NCBI RefSeq assembly: GCF_019021925.1
Contig: NZ_CP058990.1
Span: forward strand, 3,250,001 to 3,314,000
DNA from: Cellulophaga sp. HaHaR_3_176
GTDB lineage: Bacteria > Bacteroidota > Bacteroidia > Flavobacteriales > Flavobacteriaceae
DNA length: 64,000 bases
Direction: 5' to 3'
The translations under genes were made by a program, and so were the position numbers. A model generated the notes under the pieces. It saw nothing but the letters and a program-made list of their open reading frames with translations. It was not told where the DNA came from and made no database searches. Positions 16,514 to 30,000 of the stretch are shown here, in pieces. Numbering within the stretch: position 1 is the stretch's first letter; each line of letters opens with the position of its first letter.

Positions 16514-16585
16514 AGGCATCGAGTGGATTCGAACCACTATGTAAGTTCTTGCGGAACCATGTCTATCCAATTCGACCACAATGCC
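16514..16585 (-). tRNA. Degenerate tRNA-Cys (GCA) copy
   Basis: This copy has the same acceptor stem and discriminator U as its neighbour. Its D stem (GTC/GAC) and T stem (AGTGG/CCACT) carry paired changes that keep pairing. The anticodon arm is altered: TGGTT-CCGCAAG-AACTT gives a T-T mismatch at 27-43, C instead of the nearly universal U at position 33, and G at 38 that can pair with C32. Anticodon GCA is kept. Function in decoding is doubtful, yet paired stem changes argue for selection rather than free decay. It has its own terminator-like hairpin. Confidence 0.75.
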
Positions 16586-16644
16586 ATTTTGTTATAACAA
16601 AGATCATAATTTTATACCGTATTGTAAAATGAGAAGAGTGTATT

Positions 16645-17001
16645 TCAACGAGTTAATTGTAGGTTTATCGAAACCATTTCAACATCGCCGTTAATAGGAG
16701 GGTTTATTTTAGAAACTGTTACCTCAGCTAACGAAACCGTCTCACATTCTTTTAAAATACGATCTAATATGCGTTTAGCAACATGCTCTAATAATTTAGA
16801 TTTAATAGCCATTTCTTGCTTTACAATATGGTTGATTAAAACATAATCTACCGTATCATTCAAATCATCTGAAATAGATGCTTTTTTTAAATCTGCTAAA
16901 ACCTCTACATCTACTCTATAATCGCTACCATTTATACTTTCTTCTCTTAAGCAACCATGGTATGCATAAACTCTAATGTTACTGACTTTTATTTTACCCA
17001 C
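16645..17001 (-). CDS. folB: Dihydroneopterin aldolase
   Basis: FolB converts dihydroneopterin into 6-hydroxymethyl-dihydropterin and glycolaldehyde in folate synthesis. The 118-residue length is typical. Motifs: VRVYAYHGCLREES-type start (here IRVYAYHGCLREESING), the substrate-binding Glu in LLEHVAKRI, and the catalytic Lys in VTVSKINPPI. The enzyme is a cytosolic homo-octamer. A -7 box lies 16 bases upstream of the start on the minus strand. The neighbours are the tRNA-Cys pair on one side and a T9SS gene pair on the other. Confidence 0.93.
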   Translation of the reverse strand: MGKIKVSNIRVYAYHGCLREESINGSDYRVDVEVLADLKKASISDDLNDTVDYVLINHIVKQEMAIKSKLLEHVAKRILDRILKECETVSLAEVTVSKINPPINGDVEMVSINLQLTR

Positions 17002-17016
17002 TTTTTTATTTTTTTA

Positions 17017-17024
17017 CAAAGCTA
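17017..17024 (-). promoter_or_regulatory. -7 box of the folB promoter
   Basis: TAGCTTTG on the minus strand matches the Bacteroidetes -7 consensus TAnnTTTG exactly and lies 16 bases before the folB start. Confidence 0.5.
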
Positions 17025-17067
17025 TACGAATATGCTTAATTAAAAGCTTAAAAATATAAGTTAATGT

Positions 17068-18018
17068 TTAATATGTACATCTACAATTACTTAAACCCTG
17101 AAATAAATCAACGCCCAATGTAACAACATGTGTACCAGAACTAAAGCCTAAAATTTCGTTCATTATTATTTGATATGAATATCCGAAATATAGATTATTC
17201 TTTTTTAAACCTGCAATTGGTGCTATATATAAAGGCTTACCAATTTGATCATTTAAGAATCTGTAGTTAACACCTACATAGTAATAATCTTCAAAATTGT
17301 AGAACCTAAATTTTAAGTTTAAATCTGTTTCAGATCTACCATCACTTTCAAATAATTTATATAGTATAGATGGCTCAATTTCTAAATCACTATTTTTACT
17401 TTTTTTATACCTATAACCAGTATATAAATAGTAGTTTCTTAACGTATTAGGTTCAAAAGTTTCATTAAAATTAGATAAATCTTTACCTAATAAATTCGAA
17501 GCATTTAAACTTAAATAGTACTTATCTTTTCTATATAAAAACCCGACATCAAAGTTATGGTTAGTTGTAGATCTATCATCAGTAATACCTAAATCACCAC
17601 CTGAATCTATGAATTCTTGAATATCAATTCTAAATTGATTAAAATTATAAGAGATACCAAAAGTTAAAAATTCATCTTCATACCTATCTAATGTAAGGTG
17701 ATGTGCAAAAGATAATCTTGCTCCTTGTTGTTTTGTATATCCATTTTTATCGTTATATAAAAATACACCAACACCAGATCTATTACCAACCCTCATATCG
17801 GCAGCTAACGATTGTGTATCAGGAGCATCTTCAATACCAACCCATTGTGTTAATCCGTTTACACGAATTTTAACATGATCACCAATACCTGCGTAAGTTG
17901 GTGATAACACGAAAGGGTTATCTGCTAAATATTGAGAAAGTTGAGGAGAGTTTAATTCCTGGCCTTTTGTTATTAAAGTACATATGAGCAGTAAGCTGGT
18001 TAATACTAATTTTTTCAT
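17068..18018 (-). CDS. PorP/SprF family type IX secretion-associated outer-membrane protein
   Basis: The 316-residue protein has a signal peptide (MKKLVLTSLLLICTLITKGQ) and the family's N-terminal pattern SQYLADNPFVLSPTYAGIGD, followed by amphipathic strands of an outer-membrane beta-barrel. PorP/SprF proteins are encoded next to T9SS substrates with type B sorting domains and are needed for their surface display; SprF serves SprB in Flavobacterium johnsoniae. This gene starts 20 bases after the end of the 14.5 kb adhesin gene on the same strand, so it is the likely SprF-like partner of that adhesin. The C-terminus (FQGLSNCRCTY) is short and intact. Confidence 0.9.
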   Translation of the reverse strand: MKKLVLTSLLLICTLITKGQELNSPQLSQYLADNPFVLSPTYAGIGDHVKIRVNGLTQWVGIEDAPDTQSLAADMRVGNRSGVGVFLYNDKNGYTKQQGARLSFAHHLTLDRYEDEFLTFGISYNFNQFRIDIQEFIDSGGDLGITDDRSTTNHNFDVGFLYRKDKYYLSLNASNLLGKDLSNFNETFEPNTLRNYYLYTGYRYKKSKNSDLEIEPSILYKLFESDGRSETDLNLKFRFYNFEDYYYVGVNYRFLNDQIGKPLYIAPIAGLKKNNLYFGYSYQIIMNEILGFSSGTHVVTLGVDLFQGLSNCRCTY

Positions 18019-18038
18019 TGTATTGTAGGTTAATTTAT

Positions 18039-21000
18039 TTATCTGTACAAAGTAAAATGTCCAACAAATTCTCTATCGTCATTTTCACCTTGTAACTTAA
18101 TTACATACCAATAATCGCCTGTTGGGAGTTCAGTGTTTTGGTAGAAGCCTTCCCATCCTTTGTCGTTTGCACCCATACGGTAAACCTCTCTACCATAACG
18201 GTCAAATATGATGGTTAGTATGTTAGGGAACCCTTCTAAATTCTTAGGAATCCACACATCATTTTCTCCATTACCATCTGGTGTAAAGAAATTAGGAATT
18301 TCGATATCTATGAATTCCATTTCAATAGTTTGAATAGTTTCACAACCATTACCATCTACCACTCTAACAGTATAAGTACCACTACGGTTTATGAATATGG
18401 TATTATCATCACCATTATTTTTATCATCAAAGTAGAACGTATAATTACCATCTCCACCAGTTGCAATAGCCGTAATTTCATTGATATTTATATTCTGTAG
18501 ACTAAGTGTAAGCGGATCAAAGTTTTCAATTGTAAAAGGTATCATCTCGATACAACCATTTAATGAAACTATTAATGTATGATTGCCAGCTGGTATGTTA
18601 GTAAAGCTTGGTTCTAATCTTACATCAGTTGAGTTTTCATCATCTAATTGATACAACGCTTGACCTTCAACAGAAGTATCTTCATGTGTAACTAATAAAT
18701 AGTTATCAGGCACGACACCAGAACATTCATAAATAGGCTCTACACTAGCTTTTAAATTAACACCTTCATTAATAACAACTTGAATGCTAGTTTCACAACC
18801 TAAATCATCTCTTACATATACATCATATGTTCCTGGAGCTAAATCATTATAAGTAAATAAATCAGCAACAAAACCTGTGTTTTGTAACCTTGTGCTATAT
18901 GGTGCTACACCACCTGTTGGTATAATATTTATACTACCATCATTGCTACCTAAACAAGTTTCTCCGCTTGGTATTGCATCAATAACAATAGCTTGTGATT
19001 CTGCTATTACATATTCTCTTTCAATAAAACAACCATTTATATCTTGTGCAATTACAGTATATGTACCTGGTTCTAAATCTGTAAAGTTATTTATAACATC
19101 AAACTTAGCTGTGTCTGGAGAGATTGCATATTTGTAATCTCCTGATCCACCTGATAAAGAAACATTGATATATCCATTACTATCACCAGCACATATTACA
19201 GCAGAATAATCATCTGTATATACTAATGGTGTTGGCTCATCAATTGTAATTACTGTTGTAACTTCTTCACAATCTTGACTAGTTACTTTTATGTAATAAT
19301 CACCAGCGCTTAAGTTTCTAAATATTCCATTTGTAATAGGTCCTTGTAAAGGAGTTGTACTTGTTGGACTATCTAATAACTCATAGAAATAATTTCCAAG
19401 TCCGCCACTTGCTCTAGCAGATAATACAGCAGAATCATCACCATTACAGTAAATAATTGCATTAGTTTCATCAACAGCTATTAAGATTGGACTAACAGCA
19501 TCTGCTTTTATTTCATTAGATAAAATAGATAAACAATTGAATGAATCTCTTACATAATACCTATACGTACCAGCAGCAGCATTACCAGAAGGTAAGGTGT
19601 TTATAATATGCTGGTTTCCGTTATTAAATGCTGTAAAAGTTGTACCATCTAAACTATAGCTATATGGAGCAGAACCACCATTAGCAGTTAATAATAACTC
19701 TAAATCGTTAACACATGTTATTGATTGAGTCATTGTTAATGAACCAAACACTTCAATAGGGTCTGAAATTCTAGCAATAGGAGTTTCATCAAAACAACTA
19801 ACCTCATCAGCTACTGAAATACTGTATAAACCAGATAGTAAACCACTAAAAGTATTTGAGTTTTGAGCTACAGATGTTGATATGATTACAGTACCTGTAG
19901 AATCATACGTGTTTAATCTGTATTGTAAGGTTCCTAAACCACCAGCTGTAACAGTTGCAGTTACAAAACCAGTATCATCACCATAACAATCTAAAACTAT
20001 ATCATTTGATATTGTAGCATCAATAGGTGTTGGCTCTATCAATACTTGAGAATCTGTAAATACACATCCTAAAGCATCAGTAACAGTTACGTTAAACGTA
20101 CCAGCAGATAAATCTTTAAAGATAAATGCTTGAACATTCGACTCTGTAAAAGTTTGTGTTGCTGAAGCAATTGTAATTGTATAAGGTCCTTTTCCTCCTG
20201 AAGGATCAACTAATATGCCTCCTTTATTATTACTACAAGTAACATTAGATTGTTCATTGATAAGCGCAGTAATTGCAAATTCAGGAGCAATAATTGTTAC
20301 TGCATTTGAATTATCTGAACAGAATGTACTATTTGCATCAGTTTCAGTAATTTCAACATAATAACTACCACCTGGTAAATCATCAACTACTAAAGGCGTA
20401 CTTGTATTACCAGATTGAATTGGAGAATAAATAGTTCCATCAGATCTAAATACTTGGTAATCATACCCTCCAGAATAGCCATTGATAGTTACATTGAAAC
20501 TACCTCCGTTTACACCATCATTTAAACATTCCTCATCTGTTGCTTTAACAGCAGTTACCTCTATTTCTTTAGGGTCTGTAATCTCATGTATAGTTCTTAC
20601 GAAACAACCTGTATCTGTATTTGTAATTGTTATTACATAATTACCAAGACCTAATGCAGTAAACGATTCACTTGCACTTGTTGAGGTTCTTGTTTGGTTA
20701 TATCCGTTAGTACTTGTAATAGTGTATTCCAAATTAGGAGTAGCACTTACAGGTGTTATAGTTACACCTACAGTAATATCTTCATCATTACCATTACAAG
20801 TTATATCATTATCAACATTAACTGTAGGGGTAGTTATTCCAACAAATGGAATAATACTCGTTGTTACAATTTCAGAACAGTTATTACTATCGTAAACAGT
20901 AACAGAATAGTTACCACCCGCTAAATTTGTTTCAGTGTACGAATTGTTACTACCATCTTGTACAGTAGTACTAGTATCAGTATTCACAAATACATACCTT

Positions 21001-24000
21001 ACATAGTCGCCAGAACCACCATTTACGTTATCTACTGTAATAGTAGCAAAATTAGTAGTATTTGCTGCAGTACACTCAAATTCAGTTATTACAGGCGCTC
21101 CAACAGTTAATACAGCTGGTTGAGCAATAGTTTGAGTAATTGTACTTGTACAATCATTATCACCAGTTACTGTAATAATATATCCAGTACCAGATGTTGG
21201 TACAAGATTTGTAAATACAGCAGAGGTATTAGTTGCACTTGTTGGGTTAATAGTTACAATACTACCATCCATATTCGTAATTTGGAATACATATGGTTCT
21301 AAACCATTATTTACTATACTTACGGTAATTGTTCCGTCATTACTACCATTACAAGTTACATCTGTAAAACCGTCTATTGTAGGTGTTGCAGGATCGATTC
21401 TTGCTGGTAAGTTTTTAGTTATAGTTTTTATACAAGTACCATCACTAATTGTAAAGGTATATATACCACTTTGAGTTAAAGTTGTAAATATTCCATCAGT
21501 ATTAGCCGTAAGAGGGCTACCATCAGGGAATGTACCTGAATAACCATAAGTACCTGAACCACCAGTTTGTGTTATTGTAATTTGTCCACCGTTATCAGCA
21601 GTACAATCAATAGGTTTTATAATAGTTGCTAAAGGTACTATTTCATCAAATAAAGCTATTTCAGTAGCGATGCCAGAACATCCCCATTGGTCAGAAACGA
21701 TTACTTGGTATCTACCTTCACCTAAGTTGTTAAATGTATCTTCAGTTTGAATAGCTCTGAAGTTAACAAAACTAGTTCCATCAAAACGTTGTAATAAGTA
21801 GCTATAGTTGCTTCCTTGTCCACCAGTTTCATTAATTACTTGAATTGTACCTTCAAAATTAGAACAGTTTTCATTGTTAATTTGAAGATCAGCAGTTATA
21901 GGCGTTGGAATATCTAAATTAATATTAGTTAATTGTATAGGACATCCTCTGCTATCAATTACATATATGAAATATGAACCAGCATCTAGGTTTTCGAATC
22001 TAGGTGTTGCTACGTAATTAGAAGCTACATTAGGATCAGCAATATCCGTTTTACTTACATAATATGCATAGTTACCCCATCCACCGTTTACACCAACGAT
22101 TTCAATAATACCGTTATCAGTTGGGCTACAAGTTATAGGAGTTACTTCTGGAGCTGCTGCTGTTAAATAGTCAGTAGGTTCAGCAATGCTGAAAGGTTGT
22201 TGATTATCACAAGTTGGAATACCATCTTGAGTAAATGTTACATAATAATCACCATCTTCTAAACCAGTCGCAGTTAAGTCAGAAGAGTTTCCTGTAATAC
22301 CTGTAGTAGTAGTATCAGCATTAAATACTTCCCACGAATACGTACCAGTATATGTTGGATCTGTAACCGTAAATGTTGCAGTACCTGTTGCAGAATCTTT
22401 ACACACTACATCTGTAGTACTTGCAATAGCTACATTAAACGTATTTGGGTTACTAACGCTATGCGAAATCGTAACAATACAGTTTGTATTTACATTACGT
22501 ACTTCAAAAGTATGGTTACCTTCAGCTAAATCAGTAAATTGATTAACAGTTCCAAATGCACCAGGTAATAATCTAAATTCATAGTTAGCAAGGCCAGCAG
22601 GTGTACTAGAATCTGTAATAGAACCGAAAGCATTTATGGTAATATCTTCACCTAAATTGGTACAAGAGATAGCTTCATCAATAGTAATAGTTGCTGGTAA
22701 AAGCTCATCAAAAGCGTTAATAGTTGTTGTTGTTGAACCAACACAACCTTTATCATCATATACATTAATCGTATAAGAACCACCAGCTAAATTAGTTTCT
22801 GTGTAAACATTGCTAGAACCATCTTGAACAATTGTAGCTGTTGATGTGTTTTCAAACACATATCTTACAAAAGTATTAGATCCACCACTAACAGTATTTA
22901 CTGTAATAGTTGCATTGTTTTCTGAATTTGTATTTGGAGTACATAAAAATTGTACTACATCGGCAATAGGATCTATAGTTACATTTACTGCAGTAGGCTC
23001 TACAATTAATACTGAAGAACTATCCGTTGAACAATTATTAGTTGTTGCGTTACCGGTAACAGTCACTATATATCCACTAGCTGTAGTTGTAGGTGCTAAA
23101 GCTGTAAATTCAGCAGAATTATTTGTATTAGTTGTTGGTGCAATAGATACAGGAGTACCATCTAATGATGTTATTTCAAAAGTATAAGGCCCTGTTCCAT
23201 TATCTAAGGCAGTAATATTTATTGTTCCATCATTATCACCTATACAAGTGATATCTGTTGCTTGAATTGAGCTTATTACAGGTTCAACCCTAACTGGAAC
23301 ATTTACCGTAAATACTCTATTACAACTAACGCTGTTAGGAGTAGCAGTATCATAAACAGTGATGATATAATCTCCAGCTACAGATGCGTCATAAACAAAC
23401 GGACTGGTCAAAGTTGTTTGTGCAACAGTTGCAGCTCCTGAAATTGAATATTCATAGTTTCCAGAACCAGTTAATGCTTCTATCGTGATAGTTGCATCAG
23501 GTGTACTGGTACAATCTAATAATTTGGTCAATTCTGCTTTCGCTGATAACACAGGGTTTACAATATAGGCTGGCTCTACTGCGGTACAACCATTATCATC
23601 AATCACATAAACATCATAGGCTCCAGGAGTAACGTTGGTAAATAAACCATTATTATCTAAATAGTTTGTTGGCATAGGATCACCCGCAGCAACAATAGCA
23701 TAACGTAAATTTCCAGCAGCTGAAGTCCCTGTAGCTGTAAGGCTTATTGGAGCAGCACAATTATCTTGTGTTACAGCAATTGTTGGGTTAGGAGATAATC
23801 CTAAGGTAACAGGAGCTAGTGTTACTGGACATCCATACTGATCATTTAAAGTCACTATATAATCTCCAGCAGGAGAATTTACAGGTATTTGTATAGGATT
23901 ACTTGTTAAGCCAGTTACTGCTGTAAATCCAGCAGGACCAGTAAGATCATACGTATACGGTGCACCGCCGCCACCAGTAATTGCATCTACTGTAATTAAA

Positions 24001-27000
24001 CCAGGTAAATTACATGAGATATCTCTTGTTGGTGTAGCTGTTGCAGTTAATTCTCTAAGTTGATCTACCAACACATTTTCACTACCTCCTCGACACGTAT
24101 CAGTTGTACCATCTGTTTGCCAAACTTCTATATAATATTCTCCTTCGGCTAAACCAGGAACGTTAATAGTATTGTTATAAGGGACATTACTAGCTGGGGC
24201 AGGAACAATAGCACCACTAACCGCAATAGGACTTGAATTTCCTAATTGGTACACTTCCCATCGCATTTGTGTGCTTGATGCTATTGGATTAAGAGTAAAT
24301 GTTATTTCACCATTTCCAACACCTGGAGTAGAATTAAAACAACTTGGTATTACTTCAGTAGTAATTTTAATTGGAATATCTAAAACGACATCATTAACAT
24401 TAACATTACTTTGTCTAATACAACCTGCAGTATCTTCAACGTAGAACACATAGGTTCTACCTGGTACTAATAAAGGTAATCCAGGAAGTTGAGGTGTTGT
24501 AGGATCAATATTAGCAAATGTATGAGATGTTCCTGCAGGAATCCTTGCAGTCCATACAGGTGTGGATGTTCCAAAATTAGCAGGATCATCTGTATATGTA
24601 TATCTATATCCGTTTGTATCATCTCCATTACTACCTCTAACAGTAACCTGTAAATCATTACAATCTAGTATTTGTGGAAATAAGGTAATATCTAAGCTAT
24701 CTAAAGGATAAGGAATAATATATCTATCAAAATCTTTTTGACAAATTGTACCACTTGCTAGGGTAACACGAATAGATGGATTAACTGCAGTTCCAGAAGG
24801 GTAACCTCTTAATTCATTGGAGTTCTGCCAAGTTGCACCACCATCAGCGCTATATTCTATTGTACCAGTTGGAGTAACTACATTTGTAAATTCAAATCCA
24901 TATAATAAAGGATCTGGATCATCACAATCAACAGGTAATATAGGAACAATATCAGCCGTAATTTCTACTGCATTGTTAATTGTAATTGTAGTTGAGGTAA
25001 CAGCACACCCATTAGCATCGGTTATCGTAATTTCATAATCACCAACTCCAATTCCACTAAAAGCATTTGTTGTTGAGTTAATGTTCGAATAACTTACACT
25101 GTAATCAATACCATCTGCTGGAGATAAATCTGTTAAGGCATAGGTATATGGCATGTTTCCACCAGAAGCAAGAGCATCAATAGACCCTAAACCATCATAA
25201 CATTCAGGATCGGTTGGCGTTCCAGTAATAGTTAATGTGGCTGCCGTATTGACGATGATATCTTCTTCGGTATACGAGCATAAAGAACTCACACCATTAT
25301 TATCAAGCACATACACATCATAACCAGCAGGATTAGCCGTTGCCATAGCATTGGTTACCGTTAAGTTATTTGTTGTAGTATATAATCCAGTAGGATCAGT
25401 ATTGGCAGGAACGATAGCATATACTAATGTTCCATTACCACCCGTAGCATTTACGGTAATACTACCATCATTACATGAACTAACATCTACAACAGTTGTG
25501 GTTACTACTAATTGTGGACTCAATACCACTGTTTCTTGTAGGGCATCACAACCAAAACCGTCTTTTACATCAATGGTATAAGATCCATTTGCTAAACCTG
25601 TAAAGGTATAGGTTGTTCCACTCACTGGAGAAGGAGTAATCCATGACCCACCATTGATACTAAATTGGAAATTTTCATTACCTGGTATTGAGGTAATATC
25701 TACTTGAATTGTACCATCATTGGCACCAGAGTAACACGCTGTAGGAGTTGCGGTAAATGTAGGTACTTCTGGAGCATCTACGGTTACTGCAGGAGTAACG
25801 GTATTTGTACAGTTTCTACTGTCCAAAATACGTACTATATAATTTTCACCACTTGCATTTGAAGGTACATTATTAAATGTAGCTGTAGGTTGGTATGCTC
25901 TAATTATAGTTCCTGTATTTGTTTCTAATTGATAAGTATATGTTGGTGTTCCACCGTTAGCAATAGCTGTAATAGTAGCACCAGTATTATCACAAGTAAA
26001 AGCTGAAGTTATACTTGCTGTTGCAGTAACTTCTGTAGGTTGTGTTAACTCTTGCGATAAAGAAATAGAACAAGAATTTGTATCAAAATCTCTAATCTCT
26101 ACAGTATATGTTTGCGCACTTAATGTAGTTACATTTTGCGATGTTGTAAATGGTCCAACAAAATTTGTTCCTCCATCAATAGAATATTCAAAACCACTTA
26201 TTCCAAAGTTAGAAGCATTTATAGTAAACCCACCATCAGTTCCACCAAAACAAGATACGTTTATAGGCGATGTTATAGAGGCAGTTAATTCATTACCAGT
26301 TGCAACATTTACAACAATATCAGTATCACAATTTCTACCATAATCAACAGTAATTGTTTGGTTACCTGTTACAATGTTTGTAAACACATTATTACCTGGT
26401 TGATCAAGGCCGTTTAAGGTATAAGTATATGTTGCATCAAAAGGAGTAATAGTTATATTTCCTGTACCATCACAGTTATAAGTTACTGTACCTTCTAATG
26501 TAGGCGCTACAGGTAAAGGATTAATAGTAATAACAGGTGTTAAATTAATACTACACGTAGTAGCATTAGCATCTCTTATTTGTACAGTATAGGTTCCATC
26601 TTTTAAACCATTATAAACAGTACCAGTTGTAGTAGAAGCAGTCCAAGATCCACCATTTAGGCTATATTGATAGTTACCTGATCCACCAATAGGGTTTGTA
26701 ACAGTTATTACACCATCAGCATTACATGTATAATCTGTTGTTAAAGCAACAGTAGCTGATATTACAGCTGGTTGACCAACAGTTACCGATAAAGGCTGAG
26801 TACATAGGTCTGCATCTTCAACAAGTACACTGTATGTACCCTGAGTAAGATTAGCAAAGTTACCATCAATAGTTCTGTATGTAGTTCCATTATCAATACT
26901 GTACCTGTAAGGTGCATTACCACCAGTTACAGCTAAAGATATAGCACCATTATCGCCACCAAAACAAGTAACGTCAGTTACAGTTTCAACAATGGCTATT

Positions 27001-30000
27001 GGATCATTTTGAGTTATAGTGATATCAAAAGCATCAAAACAGAAATCAACAACGCCACCATTATCACGTACATATACGTCATAATTACCAGGCGCTCTTG
27101 CAATTACATTAGTAGAACTAAAGTCAGCATCAACAGGAGTTACACCGTTATCTACAATAGCATATACATAGTTAGCATCACCACCAATAGCAGTTATTGT
27201 AACATCAGTAGTTGTAGCACATGTAGTAACAGGGTTTGCAGTTGCTGTTACACTTAATTTAGGATTAATAGTTATTGTTTGTGACGCAGTTGTACAGCCT
27301 AAAAGGTCTTGTACGTTTATGATATGATCACCAGAACCTAAGTTTGTAAATTCAAAAGTATTACTACTAGAAGGTGTAGGAGCTTCAAAAGGCCCATTAT
27401 CAATACTAAATAAATAACCAGAATAACCACCGGCAGCAGTTACTGTTATTTTACCATCACTTAACCCACTATAACAAGGCTCAGGAACAGCAATAAATGA
27501 TACTGCATCTTGATTATCAATAATTACTGGATTTGGAGCAACAATGTCACAATTTCTAATATCTTTTACACGAATATTATAAGTGCCATCGGCAACATTT
27601 GTAAAAGTATCTGTAGTTTGGTATGCGTGCGTAATACTATTATCAGAAGCATTTTCTAACTGGTATTCATAACCAGGTGTACCACCAGTCGCAGTAACTT
27701 TTATAGAGGCATCTGTAGCACAATCATAGGCAACTTGAGCATTTGTAACTACAATACTTGTAGGTTGCGTAATATCTCTTGTAACTTGTACAATACACGT
27801 TTGTTCGTTTACTCTTCTTATATCTATAGTTCTTGTTCCGGCTGCTAAAACTGCAGGAGTAGTAACAGGTGATGTTAATGATGTAGTATAAGTAACGCCA
27901 CCATCAGTAGAATATTCGAAACCAGTAGCAGGATCAAAGCTATTTACTTCAAATGTTATGGTACCATCTGTACCTCCAAAACATGTCACATTTGTAGATG
28001 AAATATAGTTAGCAGAAAAAGCTTTATCATCTTCAATTTCTACAGTTGATAAAACAGATAATTCACAAACCTCTGGTATTTGAAAAATTTCTATATCATC
28101 AATAGCTACATCATTACCGTTATTACCGACTTTATCTGTTCTAATAACAAATTCTAAAGTAGTATTGCTTCCAGGGTTTAAATCTACTGAAAATTCAGTC
28201 CAATCAGTCTCGCCTGTATTTTTAGCAATATCTCCAGTTCGAATGGTTTGAACAGGAATTCCAGTACTTGTTTCTTGTACTTCAATTATTAAATTAGGAT
28301 CCAATCCAGAACTAGTACTTTTTAAGAGGTTTAATATCCATAAGGAAACTCTTAAAGGTTGGTTTGGAATAACATCATTTATTGTTTTTGTGTAAATAAC
28401 TTGTCCTGTAGCTGGTGTACCAACATTAATAACTAAATAACGACCATTACCTGTTCTGGTACCTGTAGTGTGGTCTATTGGATTAATCCATGAACTGTAT
28501 GGAGAAACAAGCCTACTTGTTACTGTATATTCGTAGTCATCAATATTACTATTGTTATCTCCTGGTGCATTTCCAGTTTGATCTTCATACGTATACCCTA
28601 CTGTATTTGTACTAGAGGTTGTTGAACCAGAGCCAAAATTTTCTACCAATAATAAGCTTGGTGTTGGTGGTGTTTGTGATACGTAATTTGTTTTTATTTC
28701 GTAAACGCCTGCAGCTAAATTGCTAATAACATTACTTGTTTCATCAGGTGAATTTAATGTTCCATCAATTTCATATGTATAATCATATGTACTTATATCA
28801 CTATTAAGGGTTATGTTTCCTGAACCATCACAATTGTAATCTACAACAGGTGTTATTACTGGCTCTATAGGAAAATCTTCAACATAAACAGTCATAGGAA
28901 ATTCGCAACCAAGAGCATCTTTTACTACAACAGTATTGTAATTGCCAGGAGGTAGTATTGCAACACTTGAGGTTCCAAAAGTACTACCACCATCAAAACT
29001 ATAAGTATATGGCGCTTGACCACCAACAACATTGGTAATACGTACTTGTGCTCCAGCAGGGTCACAGGTAACATCACGCGATACACCAGCTGATGCTGAT
29101 AAGGTTGCTGTTTCTGATATTACATGTGTTTCTGTAACAGTACAACCAGAAGTATCTGATACTTCTATATTATAAGTACCTGCACTTAAACCTACAAAGG
29201 TTGCTGTGTCTTCAAAAGTTGCACCACCATCAATACTATATTCGAAAGGGCCAACACCGTTTACTGTATTTATTGTAATACTAGCATCGTTATTTCCACT
29301 ACAAGTAACAGGAGTATCATCTGTAATAGAGATCGTCATGTCTCCTCTATCTTCAATTACTACTGCATTTGATATGGTATAACAACCATTACCATCAATT
29401 ACAACAAACTGATAGGTACCATTTTCATTTGGCACTTTTGTGTTAATAAATGGCGCACTTGGGTCTGCCTCTGTTGGGCCACCAGATGTTTCGTAACCAA
29501 ATTCAAATATATTTTCTACTTGGTAGTCACTTGCAGGTATGTCTAAAGTTCCATCAGGGTTTATTGTGTGTAAATCAGTTCCATCTTTACTCCAAATAGC
29601 AAAACTATATTCAGGATCTGGGAAACCACCACCAGCAGTTAATTCAATTAATCCTGGAGAGCAACCAATATTTGTAAGAGTTACAGCAGAAAGTCTAATA
29701 TCTTCAACTTTACCAACAGTAATATTTTTTGTATCGGTACAACCATCTTGTGTTGTTACAATTACAGTATAATCGTCAGGGTTTAAATTTTCAAAAGTAT
29801 AATTATTAGTTGTTTCTGCATTAGCTTCTCTAACACGAGTACCAACACCGTATGAGTGGGTTATACCATCGTTAAATCTTAAATCATAATTGTAATTTCC
29901 TCTAGAGTCTAAAACTTGAACATTAATACTTCCTAAAGCATTACAGTTTTCATCAGTAGATTTTAAGTTTACTTCAAAATTTGTATTTCTAATACCTACT

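Noticed and set aside
18877..29772. Plus-strand open frames opposite the giant adhesin gene
   Set aside because: They are shadows of the Thr/Ser/Asn-rich repeats on the other strand and have Ser/Tyr/Ile-rich compositions without motifs.
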